Origin: Synchiropus splendidus
Lineage: Eukaryota; Chordata; Actinopteri; Syngnathiformes; Callionymidae
NCBI RefSeq assembly: GCF_027744825.2
Contig: NC_071339.1
Coordinates: 27,327,501 to 27,391,500 of the forward strand
DNA length: 64,000 nucleotides
Direction: 5' to 3'
The notes under the pieces were generated by a model. It made no database searches. It was not told the origin of the DNA and worked only from the letters and a program-made list of their open reading frames with translations. Shown in pieces: positions 53,487 through 64,000 of this stretch. A program made the position numbers and the translations under genes. Position 1 is the first letter of the stretch, and the number at the start of each line of letters is the position of its first letter.

Positions 53487-54689
53487 GCGTAGCAACTGTT
53501 GCTAGGCTAGCCGGCTAACAGCTAGCCTGCCATTGACAATAGGTTTAACACTGTTGAAGGCTATTTGTTGTTGCTAATGCTAAGGCGTGTGATGCTCACT
53601 TCTACTGATAGCCTAACTGCGGTGAAAGCTATTGTTTAGTTACCATGTCAGATGCTAAGGTACTGAGGTTGGATAACTTTAGTCTTTGGCTTATTTTGTT
53701 ACAGTGCCAACTTGTTTAAGTTGACAGTTGGGGCCTCCGTGCCTTGTTTGTGCTGTGCTACTTGCGAGGCCACCACTAGCGGTGTTACAGTCTGCAGCTG
53801 CAATAGCTGGTAATGCTAATCTGCCACGATTAGCTTGTGTTGTTTGTTTTGCTTTGCACACAAATTAGCTGTTTGCTTTCTGCCATCCTGCAAATTGCTG
53901 ATGCTTGTGGTGCTGCCTGTCCATTGTGCAGTGTGTTTTAAAAAAAAAAAACCTTTGTCTATTTTTTTTTTTTTTTTCAGTGTTTGCAGATTCTTGCTCC
54001 ACAGTCTTTCTCTACCTGTCCAGCTTACACGCTTCACCTGTTGTCACCAACCCAAAGTCAAACTACAGTTTGGATTTAAAATTACAAACCTAGTAATTCC
54101 AACCTCACTTGTGTATAAAAATAATTTTAATTAAGAATTAAGATTACAAATTTATACACAGATACACTTGAATATTTTTATTGAATAGCTGTCTCACTAC
54201 TCAATTAGAAACATCGACAATAGAAACAAACCTTGCCTTTTTAATTAATAACTACTTATTAATTAAATAATTCAACCAGTCCATAAATAGCCCACACAAT
54301 TAAATCTTGCATCCAAGTTGACAAACCAACTATTGAATTTGAAAAAAAAAAAAAACAAAAAACTTGTTACTCACTTAAATAACTTAAAGAGTTATTAGTA
54401 GAAACAATTAAACAATTTGAGATTTGATTCAAACAAATTTTAAATTAACATTGAAATTTTAGAAATCAAATCCGCTAAAAGTAACGCACCTAAAGTGATC
54501 CCCTGGTTATCTCAACAACCTGAGTAATAACAATAGCAATTACTTAAACCGTTACTTTTAACATCCCAATAATTTAAGTTGGTTTTCAATAACTTAAGAA
54601 CAATTCGCTGATAAGTTTTCCTTTAACATTTTAACTAGCTTACAAGCGTAAATTAAGGAATTCAGCAATAAAACAAAACAAACGATTAA

Positions 54690-55916
54690 ATGGCTGAAAG
54701 CAGAGAATCCCCGGTCGACTACGAAAACCTGGATTCGTTAGAGCACCTGCTAGCCACAATCACTGATAAGATGTGCCCAGGTTATAGCACAACCCTGGCA
54801 GCAGATCAACCTGACGCTATCAATGATAATATCGCTCAGCTCATGAGCCAATTGGAGTCCACGGACCCCAAAGATAAATCCCTGGTTAAAGCCCTAAGTT
54901 GCATGACCCTGAACTTGGTGGCACAATTAAAAATTAAAGACAAAGAAATTGAAAACAGGGAACGACAATGGGAGCGTGGACAACAGGACCTAGCCCTGCT
55001 GAGACAAAGGGAGTCCCTCTTAACAGAGAGACTCGACATGGTTGAATCTCAGTCAAACACCACAGAACTTAGTAAGCTGAAACAAGACAACCTAGAGCTT
55101 ACTCAAGAGGTGTCTCAACTGAGACAAGATCTAACTGACCATGAGGCCGTCAGAGATCAACAAACGCAAGACCTCCTAGATGCCCTGGCTGAGTCACTGA
55201 CCTCTCAGAATGAACTCAAGCGGGTGGAGGCAAGATTATCCTTTTGTCAGAAAGAACTGTCTGATGCACTTGCAGAAGTGGAGACCTTGTCAGAAGCATT
55301 AAGGAAACAAGCACCTCGACAAACAGAGCTCTACCTTCGACTTCTGGACGAACATGATAAAACCAGGCAGTTGTTACAACAAGCCAATGAAAAGGTCCAG
55401 TCCCTCCAAAGTCAGGTTGACTCAATTACGGCGGAAAAGGAGGAAGAAGTAGAAAAGGACTACCACCTCCTCCGCCACGTAAAGTCCTTAGAGGACCATG
55501 TAAGTCAGCTCCAAGAAGACCTTAGCAGGACAAAGAATGAGCTGCAAAACACAGTAGAGCAAACCCAAAGAGCTAGAGACGCGGCCCACAAGCCCCCATC
55601 TAAGCCAGGGTCTCTGCTCAGAGATTCCAAGGAACAACCAATCACCTTTAAATCTCTCAATCCCTTCTCTCAGTGGACCACTCACCCAGAAGGCAGCAGA
55701 TCACAACCAAACTATGACTCTGCTTCCCTTCACTGGCCTAATAACCCTCCTCACCAGGGAGGTTATGCAGCCGCAGCCCCACCCGACAGAGCCCCAACAC
55801 AGGGCCTGACCACAAATGTACTAAACAAACTGGCTCGCAACATACCTCGGTTTGAGCCCAAACCTGGAGGTAATACAGAGACCAGGTCATATCTGAGGGA
55901 CATCGAATATGAATAG
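54690..55916 (+). pseudogene. Gag-like coiled-coil protein, truncated
   Basis: An open 408-codon frame. Residues about 80-290 are strongly heptad-patterned and charged (KLKQDNLELTQEVSQLRQDL). The last 100 are Pro-rich, ending near NIPRFEPKPGGNTETRSYLR. The frame stops just as a capsid-like region would begin, and the next frame starts with unrelated sequence, so a capsid deletion is likely. The first residues follow a long leader, and the ATG at 54690 is the first in frame. Confidence 0.6.
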
Positions 55917-57594
55917 CTTTCAGTTGCGTGACCTAGCAGATAAAGGCTTCTCAAAACAGATGCTGGGCAACTGGAAAAATGGTGAACCACCTTACTCACT
56001 GCTGCCACTGGGTGTCCAAAGTTCCCACATGGAACTTGAAGGGGATGCACCAGTATCCCCGCCAGAAGTAAAACCTTTGTCACAGACACACCGACAACCA
56101 GAGCGCAAAGCGAGTCCTCGTCAGGCCCGTAAGGCATTCTTCTCACAGAAGGCATGGTCAGATGACTCCACAGCGCCACCGCAGTCCGTGGTCAACCAGA
56201 CGGGTTTCCACAAACCCCCACACCCTGGAAACGTTTGGCGTCGTCACGCTAACCATGGAGATGGCCACGTAAAACCGGTCCCCTCCACTCAAGCAGATTC
56301 CCAGGCTAACCGTCGTCGTAAGAAAAGTGACAATCAGAAAAATCCCAGTCCTGAGGAGGAACAGATGTACAAGCTGTTCGCCCAGTGGTACAAGGAACAA
56401 AATCCAAAGAAGCCTCCCTCCAGACTAGGCCTGGAGGCAACTGAGAGTCAAGCCACACCACCGGCAGACAAGAACCTAACCTCAAACCCACCAAACCCAG
56501 CAGTCCTAGTCGTCAACTATGATCAGGACTCGCCACCCTTGGGTGAAAACTCATGGGTCAAACACCCAGCTCAACCCACACAACAGCTTTTGGATGAGTT
56601 GACAGAAAGGGGGGTGGCTCGCAAGTTTTACCTTGCCACGACTCTCGAAGATCTGCTTCACTATGAAGCCCTCGTTGACACGGCAGCAGACATCACTACC
56701 ATGTCGACACAGGTGTTTGACCAATTACAGCGAGCTGCCCACGCCCAAGATAAAACTCTCAAATTACAGAAATGTAAATTAGATGTCTGGGCATTCTCCA
56801 CCGTTGGCACACAGTTGAACCCCTTAACGCTAATACACTGGACCATTGGACCCATGACTGTAGTCCACCCGGTCTATGTGTCACCACATAACAACATCCC
56901 TCTGCTTATCGGCAAAGATTTACTCAACAGGTTTGATCCGATTATAGATTTCCAACGTCTTAAAATCTGGGCCCAAGTTCGTCAACCTCTGCCGCTAGAG
57001 CATGACTCACACCCTTCTTACTATACAGTAGCAAATGGGGGTGACTCGGCGAGACACGACCCGTGCAGCAACCCACGAACACCCTCAAACTCAAATGTTG
57101 ACACCGTTCTCTACCACCTTCCAGGCCAGAAACGCAACCGTTTCCTCATGGCCAAACGCAAGCCAGTGAAACACAAAGACTTGTTCACTGTCTGTGATCA
57201 CCCAGTCAGCACCCATGACATGCGAGTGCATTGGAAGAAGGTACGGGGTCAATCACACATTCCCAGCCGAGACAGAGAGTATAATGACCTCACAGATACT
57301 TTGGCCAAAGAAGGTGCTCCCCACGGGAAGCCATGGAGCGTTCGACCTGCTCGGATCCACACAGAGTCCATGCCAGCCGTGTTGGCCGCAACTCGCCAAC
57401 AATCCAGAAGTACTCCCACACAATGTAACACATCTTTACATTTGGCATGCGACCAGGTTTTTCAAAACTCAGATCTGGTAAATCGGCAGAACCAAGATCC
57501 CACCCTGTCATCTCTCATTCGCAGCGTCACGGCTGACCATGACAATGACGTCCCCAATCCCAATAGCGGTCAAAAACAAACTGCGCATGGTTGA
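55909..57594 (+). pseudogene. Gag/Pol remnant: protease plus RNase H tail
   Basis: A 561-codon frame overlapping the gag stop by 8 nt. Residues about 100-175 are basic and low complexity (RRRKKSDNQKNPSPEE). An aspartic protease is visible around residue 255 (ALVDTAADITTMS) and near 331 (PLLIGKDLL). From about residue 435 the frame jumps to the end of an RNase H domain (HDMRVHWKKVRGQSHIPSRD, then LTDTLAKEGA). The whole reverse transcriptase between them is missing in frame, so this is an internal deletion that keeps the ORF open. Confidence 0.65.
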
Positions 57595-58009
57595 TGGCTT
57601 GCTGGTTTATGTCTCAGATGAACATGCCACGCCAAGACTTGCAGTTCCACTGAGCCTAAGGGGGGTAATGCTAGCATATGCACATGTTGCACCATGCACA
57701 GGTCACAGGGGTGTCAAAGCAACTGTTGATGCACTACAGCAGGTAGCCTACTGGCCATGCATGCATCAAGATGTAGCTGACTACATAAAAGGGTGCTTAA
57801 CATGCTGTCAGTTCCAGCCGACTCAACCTAATCTGAAACAGGGGAGTCACATTCCCCATAGTCAGACCTGCAAACCGATTGGGTGGGACCCCTGGTCAAA
57901 TCTACCAGAAGCAATGAATCTTCTTGCAACTGGGCTCACCGAAACCAAATTAAACGGCACCACACCCCAACATCTCCAAAAAAAAAAACTAACACCGGAT
58001 AATAACTAG
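57539..58009 (+). pseudogene. Integrase zinc-binding domain only
   Basis: A 156-codon frame. It holds an H2C2 zinc finger: H49 and H56 in HVAPCTGH, and C86 and C89 in CLTC, spaced H-x6-H-x29-C-x2-C with YWPCMHQDVADY between. The DDE core that should follow is absent and unrelated sequence replaces it by about residue 105. Confidence 0.7.
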
Positions 58010-58912
58010 GATAGGCTGATACGAAAACCCGCATCAAGCATAACTACAGACTGTATAAAAATGATACCCCTTTAACTCGTGTTTGGTCGGGAGCCAATAC
58101 CCTGCTAATTTCCATAGTCAGCGTCAGCTTCATTCTCTCTCAGAAGAATAAAAGATCTCAAGGACTCGTTTAATCGCTGTCAGGTGTTCAAACCAAAACT
58201 AAAGAACACTCAAGAAGACTTAATGATGTAAGCGCTCCTCCAACAGCAGAACATGGCTCCACCTTGATACAAGTTCAAAGGTCAACTATTATCTCTCTCA
58301 CCAAAAAAAAAAACATATCTAGTCTCTGTGATAGTTGTGTTCATAGGCGTGTCGATCTTGATTATTGCATGTTTCTTCTTCTTCTTCTTCTTCTATCTTC
58401 TCCTTCTCCTTCTTTTTGAAAAAAAACATTTTCCTCATCAGTTAAGCCACACTTATTCCATTCACTATGAAGCTGTCTTATGCCTAGTTCAAGAAATTAA
58501 ATAAAGTGAACTTGAGAAGGATAAATCTAACAATTTTCCTCACGTAGTCTCACCAGTTCCTCTCAACTTACCCTTATTCAAGTCCGAACTCCAAACTTCG
58601 CCACAAACAATGTTAGGTGAACCGGGTTCACCTTCACCCACCTAACTACACTTCCCTCGTGAATCTAGTTTCCATCAACCTCGGTCTAGGTGATATTAGC
58701 TAAATGCATGCGACCCCCGGGGGTCATTCTACTGACTCACTCTCTCTCAGTTGACTAAGGGGAGTGGGGGATGTTAGAACACACCAGTCAGTGTATGAGT
58801 GACTCTCATCACCAGGATCCATGCGGCATCTACGACCACCCGAAGGACTCAACTCATCTTGGCCCCGATGGAATACCTGCGACAATTCCACACGACGCCA
58901 AGAGGGGGGATA
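58010..58912 (+). other. 3' internal region of LTR element, no intact gene
   Basis: It contains hydrophobic stretches (TLLISIVSVSFILSL near 58105; VSVIVVFIGVSILIIACFF near 58320) followed by a (TTC)n tract. These could be envelope remnants or chance. The region ends in the polypurine tract AGAGGGGGGA directly before the 3' LTR. Confidence 0.4.
58900..58912 (+). promoter_or_regulatory. Polypurine tract
   Basis: AAGAGGGGGGATA lies immediately before the TGTAGTGA start of the 3' LTR, as needed for plus-strand priming. Confidence 0.75.
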
Positions 58913-60970
58913 TGTAGTGATTCCTTCTCCAGAGATTCAAGCATGGACCTGGTGAACTTTTCCCGAATGTGCAACTTCAACTCGGAGACATCTCCTTGGG
59001 TTCCCACCATGCCTTTGGCAGCTCAGAGGTTTCGGAACCCTCCGATAAGGACCATAAATCATTGGAATGGTCAAAGGGGGGAGAGACTAGAGCAACAGTC
59101 CAGGATGCTGTGCCGTAAGAGGAAAAACCCTGACCAACTCGTGAACCCTGTTTGGTGGGGGACACACACAGCTCCCCCTTCTCCTGGTTCCAGATGAACA
59201 AAGACAGACTTGTATGTGAATGTGTCTTAATGTGTATTTCTGAAAAAGGACTTTTGTTTCCCACTTAACCCATGGTTTCCACAGGATGTTCAAGCAAACC
59301 AGATGCCCTGAACATGTGATGTTAAACTTGACATGAATGGTTGATTGTTATGTTGATCGTTATAAGAAGACAATGTGCTAGAATGGTCATGTTTGGTGTC
59401 GTTTGAATGCTTGAATTGAGATGGGAAAGTTTTGACAGATTGTGAGCAACTTTACAACTCAGGTAATGTTTTATTGTCAAATAAAACTCTGGTACTGGGG
59501 GGATCAAAATCTCCCATCTCAAGACTGGAATTTACGACCCCGTTGGAGGAGGAGGAGGAAGGCCAGGCTTGGAAATCCTCGTCCAATCAGCAATAGGTGA
59601 TGGAACTCCTTCAACCAATCAAGACTGGACAAGGAGACTCTTCATGAGAGTTTAAAAGACCCAACTGGTACAGAGGTTCAGCCTCTGTTCACCCCTCTGT
59701 TCAGCCCTCTGTGTCCCTCTGTGCTCCTCTCCCCTCTGTCCCTCTGTTGCCCTCGGTTGCGCTCTTTGCCCTCCTTCTGCCGCTTCCTCTGGCTCCTTCG
59801 CCTCCTACAACCAACTACAACCAACTTCTTCGACGGTCCTGCTCAAGTTCCTGCAAAGACTCTTGCTTCTCCTCCACCCTTGAAGCCGTGCCAGCATTCC
59901 ACTCGCTGCCCATCCACGTGTGAGAGTGATCGAGAACTTCTCCAAAGTTGCACGTCGCCCTCGTCCTACAGCGGTCTGCCAAGCCAGAGCCTCCTTCAGG
60001 AACGGCCCAGTCACACCACGTGATCACAGCCGGCGGCCGTGACGAGTACGCGAGTCCAACTTCCAACAACCTTCCGCTGCCTGGAGTGTGTCATTAAGGC
60101 GACCACTCTAGAAGGTTGTTCAGACCGGTGAATCACCTGGCACGAGAGAAAGATACGCCTTCGGTCCTACGCCGCTCTCTGCCAGCTACGATCACCCCGT
60201 CTGCGACGAAAGATCCACGGCGGTCCGGAAGACGATCCGAGAGTGCCATCGACGCCTGAAGCTGCGTGTCCTCATCACCTCCAAGCCACCACGCTGAGAA
60301 CCAGGACGCCTCCTTCCAAAGCCGCCTGCCTCCTCCCTCACCTCCTGACCGACCTTCTGCATCTACTCATCACCCTCTCATCCATCCATCCATCCCATTC
60401 ATCCCTCCATTCATCGCCAAAGTAAGCCGCTGCTTGTCATCTCTGCACAGAGTGGTGTGTTGGGGTTTAGTAATATCATTACTTGCCTGAGGTTCACAGT
60501 TAGACTAGAACGTCTCAACTTTCCCATCAGTTACATACGCGTCTGATGCAGTATTGACATTGCTTCATAACTGGTTTGCGTTTCCATCGCGATATTGTTG
60601 GGATCATATTATTCTACTTCTGCATCTTTCCTGTTTCTTTCTGTTCTTTTATTCCTAAATAAATCTATAAAATTACGTTGGTCTTGATCACGTTACTTTG
60701 GAGTGTATTATAATCAATCTAAGAGCCTCTGATCAGTAAAGGACATTACATCACGAGTAGTGACTTCAGATAAATAGATTGATTACGCTAATAATTAATT
60801 AAGTTACCACAGTTAATTAATTAATTAAGTGTTAATCAAGAGAGCTTAATAGTCTCCTGGAAACTATATTTCAGGTGGTGCCCCAAACTTTCGAGGAGAT
60901 ATTATTTTTCATAATATCCACGTCACAGACGCAGGCGTCCGTGACCCGACAATCCGTCACTTTCACTACA
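58913..60970 (+). repeat. 3' LTR
   Basis: 2058 bp, starting TGTAGTGA and ending TCACTACA. It aligns along its whole length with 50517-52605. Confidence 0.92.
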
Positions 60971-63455
60971 AAGTTATCAACATTTTTATGTTTGGCGTTC
61001 CGGAGCCCGCCTTATCTCAGGCTGAAAATGCGTTTTCTGCATTGTGCAATAACTTTGCAGGGAAGCTTCAGAAGATGAATTTTTCAGATCCCACTATCGG
61101 AGAAAGGGTTTTTCTAGTAGTTGCACTTCAAATCTAAACTGTCTGAAGCGTTTTTTCAAAGTTATCAACATTTTTATGTTTGGCGTTCCGGAACCCACCT
61201 TATCTCAGGCTGAAAATGAGTTTCCTGCTTTGTGCCATAACTTTGCAGGGAAGCTGCAGACCATGAAATTTAAACCTCCCACTATAGCAGAAAGGGTTTT
61301 TCTAGTAGTTGCACATTAAATCTAAGCTGTCTAAAGTGTTTTTCCAAAGTTATCAACACTTTTATGTTTACCGTTCTGAAATCGACCTTATCTCAGGCTC
61401 AAAATGCGTTTTCTGCATTGTGCTATAACTTTGCAGAGAAGCTTCTTAACATTAAATTTTAACCTCCCACTATAGCACAAAGGGTCTTTCTCGTAGTTGC
61501 ACATCAAATCTCAGGTGTTTGAAGTGTTTTCCCAAAGTTATCAACATTTTTATGTTTGGCGTTCCGGAACCCACCTTATCTCAGGCTGAAAATGCGTTTT
61601 CTGCATTGTGCCATAACTTTGCAGAGAAGCTTCAGAAAATGAAAATTTCACCTCCCACTATAGCAGAAAGGGTCTTTCTAGTAGTTGCACATGAAATTTA
61701 AGCTGACTGAAGTGTTTTTCCAAAGTCATCAACATTTTTATGTTTGGCGTTCCGGAACAAACCTTATCTAAGGCTGAAAACGCGTTTTCTGCTTAGTGCC
61801 ATAATTTGCTTGGAAGCTTCAGAACATGAATTTTTCACATTCCACTATAGCAAACAGAGTTTTTTCTAGTATTTGCACATTAAATCGAAGCTGTCTGAAG
61901 TGTTTTTCCAAAGTTATCAACATTTTTATGTTTGGCGTTCTGAAACCCACCTTATCTCAGGCTGAAAAGCGTTTTTCTGCATTGTCCCATAACTTTGCAG
62001 GGAAGCTTCAGAACATGACATTTTTACTTCCCATTATAGCAGAAAGGGTCTTTCTAGTAGTTGCACATCAAATTTTAGCTGACTGAAGTGTTTTTCCAAA
62101 GTCATCAACATTTTTATGTTTGGCGTTCCGGAGCCCGCCTTATCTCAGGCTGAAAACACGTTTTCTGCATTTTGCAATAACTTTGCTGGGAAGCTTCAGA
62201 ACATGAATTTTTCAGATCCCACTATAGCAGAAAGGGTTTTTCTAGTAGTTGCACTTCAAATCCAACCTGTCTGAAGTGTTTTTTCAAAGTTATCAACATT
62301 TTTATGATTGGCGTTCCGGAACCAACCTTATCTCAGGCTGAAAACGCGTTTTCTGCATTGTGCCAAAACTTTGCAGGGAAGCTTAAGAACATGAAATTTT
62401 CTCCTCACCCTATAGCAGAAAGGGTCTTTCTAGTAGTTGCACATCAAATCTATGCTGTCTGAAGTGTTTTTCCAAAGTTATCAACATTTTTATGTTTGGC
62501 GTTCCGGAACCAACCTTATCTCAGGCTGAAAACGCGTTTTCTGCATTGTGCCAAAACTCTGCAGTGAAGCTTCAGAACATGAAATTTTAACCTCCCACTG
62601 TAGCAGAAATGGTCTTTCTAGTAGTTGCATATCAAATTTAAGCTGTCTGAAGTGTTTTTCCAAAGTTATCAACACTTTTATGTTTGGCGTTCCGGAACCC
62701 ACCTTATCTCAGGCTGAAATCGCGTTTTACGCATCGTGCCATAACTTTGCAGGGAAGCTTCAGAACATGGACTTTTCACCTCCCACTATATCAGAAAGGA
62801 TCTTTCTAGTAGTTGCACATCAAATCTCAGCTGTCTGAAGTGGTTTTCCTAAGTTATCTACATTTTTATGGTTGCCGTTCCGGAATCGACCTTATCTCAG
62901 GCTGAAAACGTGTTTTACATATTGTGCCATAACTTTGCATAAAGCTTCAGAACATGAAATTTTCACATCCCACTATAGCAGAAAGGGTCTTTCTAGTAGT
63001 TGCACATCAAATCTAAGCTGTCTGAAGTGTTTTGTCAAAGTTATCAACATCTTTATGTTTGGCGTTCCGGAAATCACCTTATCTCAGTCTGAAAACGTGT
63101 TTTCTGCATTGTGCCATAACTTTGCAGGGAAGCTTCAGAACATGAAATTTTCACCTCCCACAACAGGAGAAAGGGTCTTTCAAGTCGTTGCACATCAAAT
63201 CTAAGCTGTCTGAAGTGTTTTTCAAAAGTTAACAACATTTTTATGTTTGGCGTTCTGGAATCGACTTTATCTCAGGCTGAAAACGCGTTTTACGCATTTT
63301 GCCATGACTTTGCAGGGAAGCTTCAGAACATGAAAATTTCACCTCACACTATAGCAGAAAGGGTCTTTCTAGTAGTTGCACATCAAATCTAAGCTGTCTG
63401 AAGTGTTTTTCCTGAGTTATCACCATTTTTATGTTTGGCGTTCCGGAATCGACCT
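60971..63455 (+). repeat. 188-bp satellite, array 3
   Basis: About 13 units of 186-190 bp in forward orientation (starts near 61138, 61326, 61513 ... 63392). It begins mid-unit right at the LTR end. Units are more alike than in array 2. Confidence 0.95.
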
Positions 63456-64000
63456 TATTCACCTTCACCTTCACCTTCTTCTGCCGCTTATCCGGGGTCG
63501 GGTCGCGGAGGCAGCATTCGGAGCAAGGAAGCCCAAACTTCCCGGTCCGCACAAACCTCCTCCAGCTCCTCCCGGGGGATCCCGAGGCGTTCCCAGGCCA
63601 GACCGGAGACATAATCTCTCCAGCGAGTCCTGGGTCTTCCCCGGGGTCTCCTCCCGGTAGGACATGCCCGGAACACCTCCCCAGGGAGGCGTCCAGGGGG
63701 CATCCGGATCAGATGCCCGAGCCACCTCAGCTGGTTCCTCTCGATGTGGAGGAGCAGCGGCTCCACCCCGAGCTCCTCCCGGATGACCGAGCTCCTCACC
63801 CTATCTCTAAGGGTGCGCCCAGCCACCCTGCGGAGGAAACTCATCTCAGCCGCTTGTATCCGCGATCTCATCCTTTCGGTCACTACCCAAAGCTCGTGAC
63901 CATAGGTGAGGGTGGGAACGTAGATCGATCGGTAAATCGAGAGCTTCGTCTTGTGACTCAGCTCTCTCTTCACCACGACGGTCCGATACAGCGACCGCAT
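63456..64000 (-). mobile_element. Rex3/RTE-like LINE 3' end
   Basis: A minus-strand frame running off the right edge, with SIYRSIYVPTLTYGHELWVV and WLGHLIRMPPGRLPGEVFRA matching the C-terminal part of RTE-type reverse transcriptase ORFs. The 3' tail is GGCAGAAGAAGGTGAAGGTG, a short GGTGAA repeat typical of this group. It is inserted into a satellite unit at about 63455. Confidence 0.8.

Larger units (their letters stand above)
52630..54689 (+). other. Long leader of the LTR element
   Basis: About 2.1 kb between the primer site and the first gag ATG. It contains a 152-bp tandem pair (53177 and 53329), a promoter-like motif cluster, and an AT-rich second half with no ORF. Confidence 0.7.
50517..60970 (+). 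mobile_element. LTR retroelement with 2-kb LTRs, internally deleted
   Basis: It is bounded by two LTRs that begin TGTAGTGA and end TCACTACA, an exact 8-bp inverted terminus. The primer site matches the 3' end of elongator tRNA-Met and a polypurine tract precedes the 3' LTR. The internal region keeps gag N-terminal sequence, protease, the end of RNase H and the integrase zinc finger; the reverse transcriptase and integrase core are absent. The lineage (Gypsy versus ERV-like) is not decided. The flanks differ, with no target duplication. Confidence 0.88.

Noticed and set aside
53816..54134. Phe/Lys-rich ORFs in the retroelement leader
   Set aside because: They result from A and T runs at 53940-53980; no motif, and both strands are equally open.

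Overview
This window is a repeat-rich stretch of animal nuclear DNA, most likely from a teleost fish. That reading rests on the mix of elements (Polinton/Maverick, DIRS, a Rex3/RTE-like LINE, LTR elements), the long CA/GT microsatellites and the spliced-gene signals. No bacterial operon, rRNA gene or CRISPR array is present, and the species cannot be named from the sequence.

Layout. (1) 1-7.9 kb: a modular exon array on the minus strand. Short exons of a few recurring types (here called A, B, C, D) recur two to five times between blocks of an exact 50-bp minisatellite, downstream of three non-repeated exons (E1-E3). Most internal exons have minus-strand AG/GT borders and are phase 1-1; several encode Pro/Thr/Ser-rich, mucin-like peptide. 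(2) 7.9-11.5 kb: mostly non-coding, with two weak candidate exons at 11.1-11.5 kb, one of them Ig-like. (3) 11.5-23 kb: Polinton copy 1 plus about 3.7 kb of non-coding DNA shared with copy 2. (4) 23.6-24.2 kb: broken duplicates of the E exons. (5) 24.5-36.2 kb: 188-bp satellite in both orientations, a block resembling a DIRS terminal or gag region three times, a tandem array of tRNA-like units, and DIRS recombinase and reverse transcriptase fragments. (6) 36.3-38.5 kb: a broken Gypsy LTR element on the minus strand. (7) 38.5-50.5 kb: Polinton copy 2 and its non-coding right block. (8) 50.5-61 kb: an LTR retroelement with two LTRs of about 2 kb, a tRNA-Met-type primer site and large pol deletions. 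(9) 61-64 kb: more 188-bp satellite and the 3' end of a Rex3/RTE-like LINE.

The two Polinton copies carry the same gene set. On the plus strand are two genes of unknown function, integrase with chromodomain, penton-like minor capsid protein, basic protein, major capsid protein and protease. Converging from the minus strand are the packaging ATPase, a small basic/hydrophobic protein and a coiled-coil protein. The two strands meet at a palindromic two-way poly(A) signal. Both copies are decayed: only a short tail resembling the protein-primed DNA polymerase is left, and each copy has its own indels, so different genes stay open in each. Capsid genes are best kept in copy 1; integrase, the small protein and the ATPase P-loop in copy 2.
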